Part shown: positions 36,916 through 53,817 of the stretch, piece by piece
Numbering within the stretch: the first letter of the stretch is position 1
How the letters are laid out: each line of letters starts with the position of its first letter
Position numbers and translations under genes: made by a program
The notes under the pieces: model-generated
What the model was told of the DNA's origin: nothing
Seen by the model: only the letters and a program-made list of their open reading frames with translations
Databases searched by the model: none
Source of the DNA: Macrotrachela quadricornifera
Lineage: Eukaryota > Rotifera > Eurotatoria > Philodinida > Philodinidae
Length of the DNA: 64,000 bases
Reading direction: 5' to 3'
Assembly: GCA_022393335.1 (NCBI GenBank)
Contig: JAJEKB010001195.1
Coordinates: 1-64,000, forward strand

Positions 36916-38228
36916 ATTTACATCTTCAAGAACAGTTGATCATTAAACTGGACTTCTTTGTACGCGATCTCCATGAGAACATCGACCAATTTCGTTCAAA
37001 ACAGCATACTGGACAGAGTCATTCAAACTTGTTTATTGTACTTCATGGGCAAAACTTGTCTCAAACAGACGTCCTCGACATGATGTAGAAAAAAGGCAGA
37101 TTAATATCTTTTAATAATTTCTTATCTATCAATACAAATCTCAATGTATCGCTTGAGTTGGTCTGTAAAACTATGAAAATATCCGATTTAATGGATATCA
37201 CATTCGTTATAAAACTTGAACTGTCAGTATCATCGACACCATTCGCACATGTTCGAAATGTTAGTATCTATCAGATTGAAGTCGTGATCCTCTTCTCAAT
37301 GTATAGGATGTTTTGAGTTAGACAAATCCAACAAATCGATCGAAATAATCCTCTTTGACATGTAGATTTGACATTGATAAGTGATACTGATCCGTAACTA
37401 AATGTTCTGACTGTATATGTGCAAAAAGAGATCGAAGGATCGATAGGATAATCATGACTAGGAAAACTGATGATAAGATTAGTTCATTATAACAAAACCA
37501 AAAAACTTATTTAAACCATTCTTAGTGTCGATAAATGGTGAAGATGAGGAAGCAGATGTCTATTTTCAGCTCGGATTAATCAAGTCTAATCTCGCAGAAT
37601 ATACAAATTCAATTGAATTGTATGAAACTTCGTTGAAAATCCATGAAAAAATCCTTCCAATAGAACATTCTAAAGTAGCTGATCAATTCAACGATATCGA
37701 AGTTGTCTATATGTTATTGAATGAACGCTCAAAAGCGCTTTCCTATTTGGAAAAAGCAACTGTCGTTCGACAGAAAACTCTTTGTCTTGAACTTCATTAT
37801 TTAGCAGAGTCTTACAGCAATGTCGGATGCATGCATCAAATACTGAAGCAGCAGCACTCGAAATCACTTTTCTATCATGAAAAAACAATTGAAACTACTT
37901 GAAAACACTCTCTTCGAATCATCCTTCTATAGTCGAACCTTACAATAACATTGGTGTTACATATTTCAACATTGACAAATATTCAAAGGCATTCAACAAT
38001 TATGAGAAAGCGCATAAAATTATCAAAAAAATTCTTCCACCAGATCATCCGAATTTGCTTTCTTCGTACGCGAACTATGGTTTGGTGTAGAAACATATGA
38101 GCAATTATTTGAAAGCATTTCCATTTTATGAACGTGCTGTTGATGTTGGACAACGTTCTTTACCCAAAAATCAAGCTTATCTGCAACTGTGGAAAAATTA
38201 TCTCAAACATATTATTAAAAAAAATTGA
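36916..38228 (+). pseudogene. Decayed ADP-ribosyltransferase (ART)-TPR fusion gene
   Basis: The region keeps the layout of a fused protein: an ART-like domain (about 36916-37450) and kinesin-light-chain-type TPRs (about 37525-38228). ART-like blocks include IVLHGQNLSQTDVL, RLISFNNFLSINTN and STPFAHVRNVS; where active enzymes have an E-x-E before a VLFS-type strand, this copy reads YQIEVVILF, so the motif appears lost. TPR blocks include EYTNSIELYETSLKI, YNNIGVTYFNIDKYSKAF and NYLKAFPFYERAVDV. Damage: TAG at about 37086, at least two further stops or frame changes between 37310 and 37440, a frameshift near 37897, and TAG at 38088. An AG at 36914-36915 may be an old splice acceptor. Such fusions are, to my knowledge, a large family in bdelloid rotifers. 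The family call is good; the exact ends are not. Confidence 0.75.
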
Positions 38229-41200
38229 AAATAAACATCTAGTTTTATTTTAAAAATAAATATGAGAAAATCAGAGATGGATCTTTTTTCAAAGAGCCAC
38301 TCGTACGGGTAGAGACAGACTCAATATGTTCGATTACGAGGATAGAACCATAGTAATCGATTTTACTCAAGCATACGTCAGAAATTTTCTAATTATTTTG
38401 GTATTTCTGACACAGAATGCATTTAATATATAGTGCGCGAAAGAAAGATGTTTAAAATAAGGAAACATAAAGCAAACAACTTGGATAATTCATTTGCAAC
38501 ACATCATTGAGTGAGTCGTCAGCATCTCTATGTATGAACATTTAGTGAGGATGCATTGTCTCGGAATTGTTTTCACATTAAAGGAAGATGGAGTACTTCA
38601 TTATATTGGATAAATAAATCATCTAGCAGACTTTGAAAAAGTTAACAAATAACATATAACTGAAAAACGACTAATTTATTATCATAGCAAATTTATGTTT
38701 AATTGACTTGTTTTTATTTTCGCTTTCAACAATGTAATCGGTAATTGAATTGTACAATTCTATAGCAAAGTTCTATTGAAAAACTTATAAGGTAGAAAAT
38801 TATTTCATATCCTCCAATTCAGGAATGTTTTTCCTGATTAAAATAACTAAATAGTCACAAAGGAGAAAATGTCTGCATATTAACAACTAGATTACTCTTT
38901 GAACATTTGCTAATAACGCGTTAAATTTCATTAAAATTACATAAAGAATTTATTTACATATAAAAAGATATTATGATCTGATCACAAATTCGATCTATTT
39001 TTTCTCTAAGTACTATACTTTGTCTTATGTTTCAATTGATTTTTCTATTTTATATAAATTGTTTTTAAACCATGGAGAAACGTTCACAACGTTATCAATT
39101 ATATTTTACATCATTTCTATTTTTGAAAATATATGCAAGATATAGTTAAATTTTGCAACGTGCTTTTTATAATAGTAGCAGTTATTCTTAATATCAATTA
39201 AATGACTGATTTATGCTTCCGAAACATGATGTGTTGTGCATGCATATGATTTTATATAATAACCAAGATCAAGATTATGCAGAAAAATTTCTATATTAGT
39301 TTACGACACTTATTGGTATGATTGACACATACAGTACTGCGTAAGAATGAGAGTGCCGTGGTTAAAACGAGTCAATATTAACTTTTCCGTTAATAATAAT
39401 ATGTCGTCACTTTCATTTACACGCTAAAAACTGAACTTTAGTAGAAAAAAATACTGAGAATCTAATCGTTTCTTCTTTTTAATAATGTTCAAAATTTTGA
39501 AAAATTAATACGCAGAGTATCTCAAACTTCGTCGAAAAATTAAACATCAATATCGTGGAGTATCATTAGATGACTAGGACAAGAATTTTTTTTGAAAATA
39601 TACGGTCTCAAAAGAAAATAAAGATCAGACCACGTATATAATAAGGTACACTGAAAGTAAAATTCTTCAGAATCTGATAAAACTTGGTGAAATAGTAAGC
39701 AAAAGAAAACATAATGGTTTCTGACATCGAGAGATTAACCCGATTGTCACTCTTGCTCATTGAACATAAAAATACAAACCAACACAATTCTTTTAATTAT
39801 AGCGTCTAATAACTTCATATTTCGTATACATACAGTTGACATTCAATATTGATTATTTGAACATAATCAACTTCTCTTATTTGAAAATATATTAGAAAAT
39901 GAAATTTTCAGCTTTTTAAAAACTGTAAATTGAAACAATAAAAAGTATTGTGTCATTACTATTTTTTCTAGCAAAAATAAGACAATAATCGTTGTTCATA
40001 TCTTGAAAATCTTTATTAACTAGGCATTGTATAAATTTGCTGCAGGCTAATTATTCGTCAAGAACTTCAAGCAGATTGACATCAAGAGATCGTTTTTCAT
40101 TTTTAATTTCTTATAGACAAAATAAAATTTATCGAGATGTATCATTATAGCAGGTTAACCAAAATAATCTCTCACATTTTATTAATCTCTTGAAACATGA
40201 AACGTTCTCATACTACATCTATTGAGCCATGTAGATTGCATAGTCTGTTTTATCATGTAATTCATGACGAGAAAACTAATAACGATTAATTTATTGAATC
40301 ATTTTTATATCTAAATTGGCAATTGATACACCTTGTATTTCATTCTGTGATAATCTACATTATCATTCTGTTTAAGATTCTATTTAGAAATGCCATATGG
40401 TAATCAGTAATATAGCGCTCGTTAGAATAAGATGAATTAAAATTTCGTACATTGTTAATCGATGTTAAGTCTTAATTTTCGATTGAATATATATTTTTCT
40501 ACGTATTTTATATTGTTTGGTTTCATCAAAAGAAGTATCTTTGATGAGAACAGGTAATCTATTTAGAAATTATTCATTATGTAAACTATTGGAAATGGTT
40601 CACAGCTCAATCTGAAAATAAATGATCCTTGTTCGATAAAGATTAGTATTTTAATTCTACAATAAAAATTTACTTAATATATATTTTTTTGATTTGAATT
40701 TTTTCGTATGTTCTATGTTTATATCATTCTTAGATGTCCTATTGGCTAAAATTGATGGCATATGTTCTCAAATTTAATCGTATATATACATTAGTAATCT
40801 TAACTCATACAACATACAGTGTATGTCAATACATAATAAAACACGAAAAATCTGCCTCAAACTATAATAATTTATTTGGCAATGAAATATATGTTATGCC
40901 CTGTAGCATGTAATAAAAAAAATATAGTTTCCTTTATGAATTCTTCAGATTTGATTTTAAGTTGCTGGTGAGCAATCTTTATGAGTGATTAATACGCTTG
41001 AACTGTGATATCATTTGCTACGAGATATAAAATATATGAAATAAAATATGTGTAACACATTTTTTCTAAGAAAAAAAAGAACAAAAAAAAAAGCTGTTGA
41101 CTATTTATAAAACTTATTATAGAGATCATTTTTCTGTTATACTTATTACAGCGCATAAAATAATTTGTTCTTCTAAATAACTTTTGTATTCTATCGTCAA

Positions 41201-43004
41201 TTCTTGGTTTATACTTAGGTATGATATACATGTGTTGTCAATATGAGCTCTGATTACTAATGCATCTATCATCATAGAAGAAAAACTAAGTGTATCGTCT
41301 ATTTTGATTAGAAAAATACAAATATTTTGTCGTTTCATATGTTTATTAGCGATAAAAATATTTCTTATCAATATTCTGCTTATCGTTCCTCCATTTTTCA
41401 ATCAGTATTCTATCAAATTTTAATAAGGTTTCACAAGAAAACTATCACAAAATTTCTAGTGATCATTAAAATCCGTAAATTTTTTATTGTTCATCGTTAA
41501 ATGGTTTTAATCTTTCAAGTCATCAATTAGCTTGATGCACTTTAAGCGGAGCATGTATTCAACATGTCATACTTGCAAAATTAGAAATTAATTTTAGGAA
41601 ACCTTAAAGTTGTATTATCTTTCAAAACAATTCTTATATTTCTCTTAAATAAGCATTAGTGCATCTTCATGCTTTATTTTTGATGAAAATAAGGTACACA
41701 GCCAAAAATAACTTCTAATTTCCTATCCTTTTATCGTGTTCCGATAATCTGATCCCTTCGGTATGATCATATATCATCGATATAAGAGTATAAGAAAATA
41801 GTTGACATTTTTTTGCTATTATTTCTTCTCGTATGAAACTAATGAATTGATCAGCTAGAATTTCTCAATTAAACGAATGAAATTTAAATAAATGTGAATC
41901 AGTAAAGCTAATTGATCATATACCTAGATAATCAATAATATCATATGAAAAATTCTGAGTAATACAGTGCACATTAGTTTAGAAATTAATCATGCATCAC
42001 ATATTTATCCAATTAATTCAAATATTAACTTTTTAACAAATTTCACGTCAAACAACTTCATTAAATTAATTATTATTTTTACATGAGTAAACAAATACAA
42101 TTATTATGCCATAATTAATATCAGATAGTATGTCGACGTTTATATTTGAGATTTTATTCCGTGATAGAAAAATAGGATTGGCGTATATAAATAAACCAGT
42201 TTTATTTTATTCTGATGGAATAGGCACTCATCATTGTATACTTAAGAGTTTGCAAATAGAAAAATCATTGTATGTCTTTTTCTTTTATATTTGTATGCGT
42301 GTGTGCATCTTCTTAAAAAGAAAAGTTCTTTATTTTAGTTAAGCACAACACTAATCCATGTTTGTAACTTGTAGATGCAATTCATATTAGTATGGTAGTA
42401 TAGGCAAATACAAAATAGAATTGACGAATAAAAAAGGCGCATGATACTCTTCTACAGACTTATCTGTCTAATTGCAAAGAAAAGAGTCAACGATAAGGAA
42501 GACAAGATTCGCAGTTTAAATTACAGATGAATGTGGAATAGAGAAGGGTATAAAGAAAAGGCCTTGCTTATTTTGATATGCCTAGGAATAAAATAATTGA
42601 AGACAAAAAAAAAGAGAGGAGCGATAAGAAGAAAAAACACTTCTACTGACCAAACTCAAATATATTTTGTTGATGTTTTCATTCTATTTATTGGTAAAGA
42701 GAGAAAAGAGAAACAACGCAAAAAAAAAGCCTGGATCAATATAATTTGCGTACAAATCATCGTAAAATACGTCTAACCGATTGAAGTCGATTTGTGAGTA
42801 TAAAAGACAGAAGAGGATATAAGCAAAAAAAACTACGATTCTTACGGCTGTTTCATATCAAACATAACGATCAATATGTTGGTGTGACAGCTGTTAGATA
42901 GATTGCTGTACTATTTTCACACTTGTCATATGCACTTGGAAAGATTAATAAGAAATAAAATATTTGTTTCGTTACTAATTTAGATTTAGTTATTAAATAA
43001 AGCA
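38229..43004. other. Long gene-free interval
   Basis: About 4.8 kb of AT-rich DNA upstream of the SLC6 gene. Several short frames exist (for example 42130-42342), but none has a family motif, a splice partner or unusual length. The last few hundred bases must contain the SLC6 promoter; TTTAG sites near 42980-42990 may be leader acceptors. Confidence 0.5.
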
Positions 43005-45395
43005 ATGGTTGATTTAAAAGAAAGAGAAAAGTGGTCAGGTAATGCTGATTTTCTTTTTTCATGTATTGGTTATGCTATTGGTCTCGGCAATGTTTGGAGA
43101 TTTCCTTATCTATGTTACGAACATGGTGGAGGTGAGTTTAATCTTGCTGTTAATTCTTTTTGATTTCTTATTAATGATCATTTCATTTTGTTTTAGGAGC
43201 TTTTCTCATTCCATATTATGTAACATTGATTTGTGGTGGTATACCTTTATTTTTCCTTGAAGTTGCCCTCGGACAATATACAAGTATCGGTGGACTTGGT
43301 ATATGGAAAATATGCCCCATTTTCAAAGGTGATTAATAATTATTTTATTTTAAAAGATAGAAATTTCATTCGATTTTTAATAAGGTGTTGGTTATGCTGC
43401 AGCAATAATAGCATTTTGGCTTAATTGCTATTATATTGTTGTACTTTCGTGGGGTTTATATTATGCTTATAATTCATTTACTAGGTCATCATTATTACCG
43501 TGGTCTACATGCAATAATTGGTGGAATTTAGAATCCTGTCGTACGTTAAAACAAATGCATAATTATTCAGAAATAGTATCAGCAACATGTTCATCAACAA
43601 GTCAAGCATCAAACACATCGTTCAAGACATGTTTAGATGGTGCAATGGACGATCTTAAGCAATATACAAGTCCGGTAAAAGAATTTTGGGAGTATGTGCT
43701 TAAAAAAAAGAAAAAAAAATATGTCATTTAATTTAAAATCATTTATATCTAGACGTAATGCACTTCAAATAACAAATGATATAAGTGAACCAGGATCATT
43801 ACGTATACCATTAGTTATAACATTAGCTATTGCTTGGATAGCATGCTATTTTTGTATTTGGAAAGGTGTTAAATGGACAGGAAAAGTTGTATATTTTACA
43901 TCAATGTTTCCTTATTTACTTTTATTTATATTACTTATTCGTGGCTTAACGTTAGATGGTGCCATGGATGGAATAAAATATTTATTTATACCTGATTTAA
44001 AAAAATTAAAAACATCTGCAGTAAAATTATTTTGAATATAATAAAAAAATTTTCATATTTATTTTTATTTTTAAGCTTTGGATTGAAGCAGCGACACAAA
44101 TATTTTTTAGTTATGGTCTTGGTTTAGGTGCACTAGTTGCATTAGGAAGTTATAATAAATATAATAAAAATTGTTATAGGTAAAAATTGATTTTAATTAA
44201 AATAGAATTAAATAAAAATAATATATTTTGTAGAGATACACTTATTTTAGCTGCTTTTAATGAAGGAACTTGTTTAATAAGTGGTTTTGTCATTTTTTCT
44301 GTTATTGGATTTATGGCTAAGACTGAAAAAAAAGATATTAGTGCTGTAGCTGATTCTGGTAAATAGAATAAAATAAATTTATTTTATAAAAAGAAAAAAA
44401 AATTCTTATTCTAGGACCTGGTTTGGCATTTGTTGCTTATCCAGCTGCAGTTGCTCAATTACCATTTTCACCATTTTGGTCAGCACTCTTTTTTATTATG
44501 CTGATATTTATTGGTCTTGATAGTCAGGTTTTATTTCTATTTAATAAACGTGATTTTTTTATGTTTAAAAAAAACGAATTTTTTAGTTTGTCACACTTGA
44601 AGGTTTTATAACAGCATGCGTTGATGAATGGCCAATTTTTCGTCGTCGAAAAGAATTATTCATTGCTGTTGTTTGTTTTATATCATTTTTAATCGGTTTA
44701 CCAACAGTTACTCAGGTAATTTTTATTTATATTAAAAAAAGAAAATTTTATGAATTTATGTTTGTATCTTTTTAAAGGGTGGAATGTATGTATTTAAAAT
44801 TCTGGATTATTATTCAGCTAGTGGTTGGTGTTTACTTGTATTACTTTTCTTTGAATGTATTAGTGTATCATGGTTTTATGGTGCCGATCGATTTTATGAA
44901 GATATTCACAGTATGATTGGTTATTATCCTGGAAGATTTTGGAAATGGTGTTGGATTGTATTTACTCCTCTTCTTTGTACTGTAAGGAAAATAAAAATAA
45001 AAATAAATATTTGTTTTTTTACTTAGTTTAAATTTTATTTTATTGTATTGTTTAGAGTATTGCAATATTTAGTCTTATAGAATATGAACCAGTGAAATAT
45101 AAAAATTATCAATATCCAAATTGGGCCGAATATATTGGTTGGTGTATTGCACTCTCATCAATTTTAGCTATACCAATTTATGCTATTATATTATTTGCAA
45201 AACAAACTGGTTCAGTTAGAGAAGTAGGAAAAATTGATAGTTTTTAGTTTTTAAATTAGTTTATTTTTTTATTTTTAGCGATGGAAAAAAATCACAACAT
45301 CAACAATTAATCGAAGTTCATCGGCAGATGATGATGACAATGAAACAAAACAACGTATGCTTGTTGAACGTACAACAGCTATGACAAATCTTTAA
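43005..45395 (+). CDS. SLC6 family Na+/Cl--coupled transporter (GABA/taurine/creatine type), 597 aa
   Basis: SLC6 proteins take up neurotransmitters, amino acids or related osmolytes across the plasma membrane using Na+ and Cl- gradients. Eleven exons join in frame: 43005-43131, 43197-43328, 43385-43691, 43753-44020, 44076-44179, 44234-44358, 44415-44527, 44587-44715, 44778-44981, 45056-45223, 45279-45395. Twelve TM segments are expected. TM1 has the ion/substrate signature [22 protein letters not shown]2 [22 protein letters not shown]3 [14 protein letters not shown], and TM6 [18 protein letters not shown]. The large second extracellular loop carries paired cysteines ([12 protein letters not shown]) and N-glycosylation sequons. 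TM1 spelling places it near the GABA/taurine/betaine/creatine branch; substrate cannot be fixed from this. The C-terminal tail is short and acidic ([12 protein letters not shown]). Confidence 0.94.
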
Positions 45396-46518
45396 TTAAA
45401 CTCTCTGTCGTTCGTTTGTTCGTTCTCTTTTTCTTTATTGTTCTTCATGCAATAATCTAGTCATTATTATCATTCATAGATTGTAGATGTTATTTGGGAT
45501 ACATACATACATACATATATATATATCTAGATATAAATAAACTATCAACAGGCACGCTTTGCTTCTATCAACAAACTCGTTAAAAGTCGATGATTAAACC
45601 TTAAATAAAAGAAAAGAAAAAAGAAAACGACATATAGATTAGTGATGACCTTGGTCTCAATCATCTTTCCTTTTCTATATGTTCGGAACGATCAACGGAA
45701 GAAGAAAAAATGAAGAGAACAGTTGATGATGGCCAGTGCTATGTACTGTTCAATGTTGACTTATGGCTCTGTGACCTCGTGCCGATGTTGAACATCGACG
45801 AGACGAATATAAGCACAGAGAGAGTGTGTATGTGTGAGAGAAAAATACGCACCTTTCTTTCTCTATTTTTTTCTTTTCTTAATATGTCGTCAAGCTATTC
45901 ACATTTACTATTCTTACTACAACTAAAATGTTTTTCATTCTGTCTTTTCTTCATATTCAAATAGTTTTAAAATAAACTAGTGAGTAATATAAACAAGTAA
46001 TAGACAAAAACATCTATATATAAAAGTTATCGTTCTTGATTTTCATCTTTTTCTTCTTTCTATTCATTTGAGATTAAACATTATCGTTTTTTTTTCTGTA
46101 ACCGCTGATACATATATGCCATTCGATTTCTGATAAAAATAATGATAGTAGAAAGAAAATAAATATTGGAATATATATATATGTTTAGTGGCATCCAAAC
46201 AATAAATAATATAACGTTTTTACTTGAATAGTTTAAAAGGATAAGGTAAGTGAATTTGAATTGAATGGTGACGTCAAATCTTACATTTATTCAATTATAA
46301 TAAAACAATATCGAAAAAATATATATAACATGTGAAAGTAAGCTTCATCAGCATTTTTAACCTTTCCTTCGATTTTCTTTCTCTCTCTCTCTTCTCTACA
46401 CTCGATAGTAGATGACGAAACATACTATACGATTGTATGACATATGTACATTTAGTTATATGGCTCAATCTAACTTAAGAAAACATATTTAACCTTGATC
46501 TGTCATTGGAAATTTTAG
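45396..46518. other. Intergenic region between SLC6 and kinesin light chain
   Basis: 1.1 kb without a gene. It includes a (CATA)n/(TA)n microsatellite near 45500-45526, a CRE-like palindrome at 46269-46276 and a CT-rich tract near 46378-46396. A frame at 45710-45964 has no recognisable motif. Confidence 0.5.
46269..46276. promoter_or_regulatory. CRE-like palindrome TGACGTCA
   Basis: An exact match to the CREB/ATF consensus, about 240 bp upstream of the kinesin light chain ATG. An 8-bp match can occur by chance, though CpG-containing words are rare in this AT-rich DNA. Confidence 0.3.
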
Positions 46519-48363
46519 ATGAGTACAACATATCTAACTCCTGATTTAACACATTCAACTCGATTAATTCTATCTAATCTTGAATCATTACGACATGAAC
46601 ATAATTTATTATTTTCATCAACAATTGATAAAGATAAATGTAAACATCTTCAACAATCTCTTGAATCTATTGATTTAGGTATTGATGAAGCATTTGTTAT
46701 GTTACAACTTGATAATCATTTAGAAGATCTTGATAATGAAACATATAGATTAATGTTACAAGTTCAAAGATTAACACAAGAAAATAATTGGTTACGTGAT
46801 GAACTTTCATTAACAGAAAAACATTTAAAAACAAGTACACAAATTCAACAAGATTATGAACATGACATTCATTTATTAAATGAATTATTAGCATCATCAC
46901 AAACAACTTCAAATAATCTTAATTTAACAAATTTAATCGATATTGATAAAGATATATCAAATGAAACAACAGAACAAATACAAAATAATTCAAATATAAA
47001 TTTTCAATCAAAAAATCATTCTGAAATTCCACCACGTTTTCGTACACTACATAATCTTGTTATACAATATGCTCAAGCTGGTCGATATGAAGTTGCTGTA
47101 CCATTATGTCGACAAGCACTTGAAGATCTTGAAAAAACTCATGGTCATATACATCCAGATGTAGCAACAATGCTTAATATACTTGCATTAGTTTATCGTG
47201 ATCAAAATAAATTTAAAGAAGCATTACAATTATTAACTGAAGCATTAACAATACGAGAAAAAACCCTTGGACATGAACATCCAGCTGTTGCTGCAACATT
47301 AAATAATTTAGCTGTACTTTATGGAAAAAAGAATAAATATAAGGAAGCAGGTAATGTTTATTTATTTATTTATTTATTTATGTAATTTATTATTAATAAT
47401 CTAAATATTTTATTTCTAATAGAACCATTATGTAAACGTGCATTAGAAATTCGAGAAAAATTTTTTGGTATTGATCATCCAGATGTTGGAAAACAATTAA
47501 ATAATTTAGCATTATTATGTCTTAATCAAGGTAAATATGATAAAGTTGAAGAATATTATAAACGTTCAATTGATATATATACAAAACATTATGGTAAAAA
47601 TGATTCAAATGTATTTAAAACAAAAAATAATCTTGCATCAGCATATTTACGTGAAGGAAAATATAAATTAGCTGTTCAATTATATGAAGAAGTTTTATTA
47701 GAATCTCAATTAATATCAAATGAACAGTCTCAAATATTAAATTCTAATCGAGATAATACAATAATTATGACAACATTAAAAAATCTTGGTATGATTATGA
47801 TTTCTTTTTTTTTCTTAAATTTCTTTTTTATTTTAGGAGCACTTTGTCGTCGACAAAGTCTTTATGAACAAGCTGATTTATTTGAATTATATGCAACAAA
47901 ATCTTCACAAAATCAATTTGAAACTATTAAACAAGCATTAAATATATTAAAAAAACTTCGATTTAATGATGATATTAATCATGAAATAATGCGACGTTCT
48001 CAAATATCTAATACACAAGAATATGGAAAATTACGTCGTAGTGGTTCATTTCAAAAATTACGTCAAAGTATACGACGTGGTTCAGAAAAACTTGTACAAA
48101 AACTTCGTGGTACACCAACTAATTTATCATCATGTAATTCAATGCAATTTCAACAACAACAAGAAGATGGATTTATAAAACGTGCATCATCAATGTCTGT
48201 TTTAAATAATGGTTCACCATCTTATCCATTACAACAACAACAAACAAATCGTACATTAATAAATATATATTCTAGTGATCAACAACAACAACAACAACAA
48301 AATAAACAACAAATTAATTCTTCACCTCGTAGTCGATTGGCCAGTGCAGAAAATATTCATTAA
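46519..48363 (+). CDS. KLC: Kinesin light chain, 574 aa
   Basis: Kinesin light chain couples kinesin-1 heavy chains to cargo on microtubules. Three exons: 46519-47350, 47423-47788 and 47837-48363. Residues of roughly 60-135 form the heavy-chain-binding coiled coil (EDLDNETYRLMLQVQRLTQ, ENNWLRDELSLTEKHLK). The TPRs follow with the family's near-invariant wording: RTLHNLVIQYAQAGRYEVAV, HPDVATMLNILALVYRDQNK, HPAVAATLNNLAVLYGKKNK, VGKQLNNLALLCLNQGKY and TTLKNLGALCRRQSLYEQA. The C-terminal tail is rich in Ser and Gln (a QQQQQQQ run), differs from vertebrate tails and is probably disordered. The start ATG directly follows TTTTAG, an acceptor-like site, suggesting a leader intron or spliced-leader addition. 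The TPR set is intact, unlike the decayed TPR gene at 36.9 kb. Confidence 0.96.
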
Positions 48364-48620
48364 TGATTTATTTAAATTAAACTTTACACTAGTCATTATT
48401 TACGAATGTATCTGTTTTTTTCTACATTCCATATACATTGTGTAATTAAACATGATGTTAACAAGTTTTTTTTTTCATCTGGGTGCTTTAATTGAAATGC
48501 TAAAAAAAATAAAGAATCAAATTATTATATAGTGTATATCTTTTTTTGTCGAAATAAAAAAAAATTCTTAAGCGCGTATTTATATTTTATTATTATTATT
48601 ATTTTTTTTTTATTTATTTA

Positions 48621-50342
48621 ATGGCGTATTTAAAACGATATAGTCATACGAATCCTCGTTGTACAACATTATTTCTTGAAAAATTTGGATTTCGAGATCA
48701 AGTATATAATAATTTAAAATATTTCAGTAATGATTACTTTTTCTTTTTTGATAGTATGGTTTTATAAAAGATCCACGACAAGAAAAAATTCAAGATTTTA
48801 CATCTATTAATACAGTTTCATCATCCGATAATGAAGCATGTAAAATCATATGAAATTAAATATTTAATATATAATGAATACCGTTGGGTTTTTCTTTTAG
48901 CGGATATTGAATTAGATAAAATTAATACACAATTAGCAGAAATGTTACGTGGTCTTGAATTGAGAAAACGTGCATATTATGTTAATATGCCTAATATTGT
49001 GTATGTTATTGGTACGATGAAATTTAATAGAATGTCTTGAAAATTGATATGAAAATATGATTTGATAGGAGGTTATCTATTTGATCCAATTCGAAGAGAA
49101 CGTCGAGCACCATCAAATGATTGGAAATGGGATATTAATGAAAAGAAATTAGAAAAAATTCCTCCAATACCAGGTCATGGAAGAATTAATTTTGGTATTG
49201 CAGCTAATAATGGTGGATAAATATATATTAAGTTTTTATTCTATAGATTTGATAAAATGATGATTTTTTTTTTAAATATATAAATAGACAAAATGGTTGT
49301 TATTGGAGGAAATACAATATTAAATAAGTAAGAAATTTTGCGTAAATAATTATTTGACAATATATATCATTTATAGACCGACAGATACTTGTTATGTTTA
49401 TGGGCAGAATGATGATCAATGGGAAATATTACCATCTTTACCAAATCCATTATGTGGTGAGAATAGAAATTGTATATCTACCTCAATAATGTTGAATATT
49501 AGACATTCTTTTAAATGCAATTCCTTAGTTTCTAGAGAGATTATTTTACAATAGCAAAATATATATAGAATATTAATATATACCATTGTTCCTAGAAAAA
49601 GTTTAATAAAATGAATCAATAAATTGATTATGTGATTGAGGTTGTTTCATCAGTTCCAAATCATTTATTCTTTTCTTTATGATTACTCACGTCTACTAAA
49701 GATTGTTATATTTTATAGTATCTTTATTTTTCTTAGGTTCTGCTGTAACACTTGATGATAAAGATGCGTTATATGTTTTTGGTGGATATGATTTAGTTTC
49801 TGGTAATGTTTTATTTCGTAATGATTTCTTAGTACTTGAAGATTTAACATCAAAAAAGTATAAAAATAATAATTATTCTTTTTATTTTAAAGAAAAAAAA
49901 AACAAATATTTTTAGATGGACAAAATTAAAAAATACATTTAATATAGAAAATAAATCTGAAACAGTTTTACCACGAGCACGTGCATTACTTGTTGTATGT
50001 GGTGATGATATTATAGTACCTAATGGTGGTCTTTTTGCATGTGGTGGTTATCATAAATCATTATCAGGTGAATTGATACCTGTACCAGAAATCTTATGTT
50101 ATGATAAATCAACAAAAAATTGGATTTTTTTATCTGATATACCTAATCTTAAAAAATTAAATATTTTTGCTATTAATAATAATATATTAACAATATCAGA
50201 TAAAATAAAATCAGATAATCCCGATGAAGAAGATGATTTTATTCCAATATCAAAATATGATTTAGTTAATAGAAAATGGTTAATGATAGATCAAAAAGAA
50301 ATTTCAAATATTCAAATTCAACAAACAGAAACAGATCAATGA
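48621..50342 (+). CDS. Kelch-repeat protein, 362 aa
   Basis: Eight exons join in frame: 48621-48701, 48755-48839, 48901-49011, 49069-49212, 49288-49327, 49377-49456, 49737-49857, 49916-50342. The C-terminal three-quarters holds Kelch-type blades with their Gly-Gly pairs: IVYVIGGYLFDP, MVVIGGNTIL, ALYVFGGYDLVSG and LFACGGYHKS, each followed by a W or conserved strand (DDQWEILP, KNWIFLSD, RKWLMID). There is no BTB or BACK domain; the first 90 residues (MAYLKRYSHTNPRC..) are not recognised. It could form a partial or divergent beta-propeller that acts as a protein-binding surface. The intron after exon 6 is longer than the rest (280 bp). Exact orthology is unknown. The next gene, MAPK15, is convergent with stop codons 139 bp apart. 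Confidence 0.85.
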
Positions 50343-50481
50343 CATTTTATTTCATATATACTTTTTTAAGAACAAACAAACAAACATGGAAATATACAAT
50401 GTAAATCACTCTTAATCATATATATAAGAAAAGAAAATATGGCAAATATAGATACTAAGAGAAAAAAAGAGAAACTAAATT

Positions 50482-53332
<2,851 letters not shown>

Positions 53333-53817
53333 TTTTTGATATTTTATTTATTTAAACAATGTCTTAAAACATTTGAATTTTTCACTAATATTAATACCAA
53401 AACAAATTAGTTTATTTTTGAAACTGTAATATTCATAAGTTCCATCTAATGATAAATTACATGACAACAACCTCAAGATTGTAGTTATAAGAAATTAGTT
53501 TACAAACAGAGGTCACTCATTGACGAATATAAAATATATATTTATATATATTATTGAAAATATTAAATAATCATTTTTATAATTCAAATTCGAATAATTT
53601 CTATTTAAATAAATTAACTGATAATAAAAATATAGAAAGCATTAAAAAAATTTAAATATATTTTTCTTTCATCTCACGTACTAGCAATCTTTTTCGCTGT
53701 TTCTTTCTTTTTTTCTTATATAAAGAGTAAGAGAAAAAGAAAATATCTACGAATCGATGAAGTCCTGAATAAAGGTTAAAAAACAATCACATATATTAAA
53801 ATATCTAGTATTTCGAT
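53333..53817. promoter_or_regulatory. Shared upstream interval of MAPK15 and Kv7-like genes
   Basis: 485 bp between divergent start codons. It is very AT-rich, with TTATATAAAGAGTAAG near 53715 resembling a TATA element for the plus-strand gene. No further element is identifiable. Confidence 0.45.

Noticed and set aside
39480..39580. Coding-like run around 39.5 kb (LKLRRKIKHQYRGVSLDD)
   Set aside because: Too short, ends at a stop and has no neighbouring similarity; not enough to call a transposon or gene.
45710..45964. 84-codon frame upstream of kinesin light chain
   Set aside because: Biased, low-complexity C-terminus and no family signature; lies in a likely promoter region.
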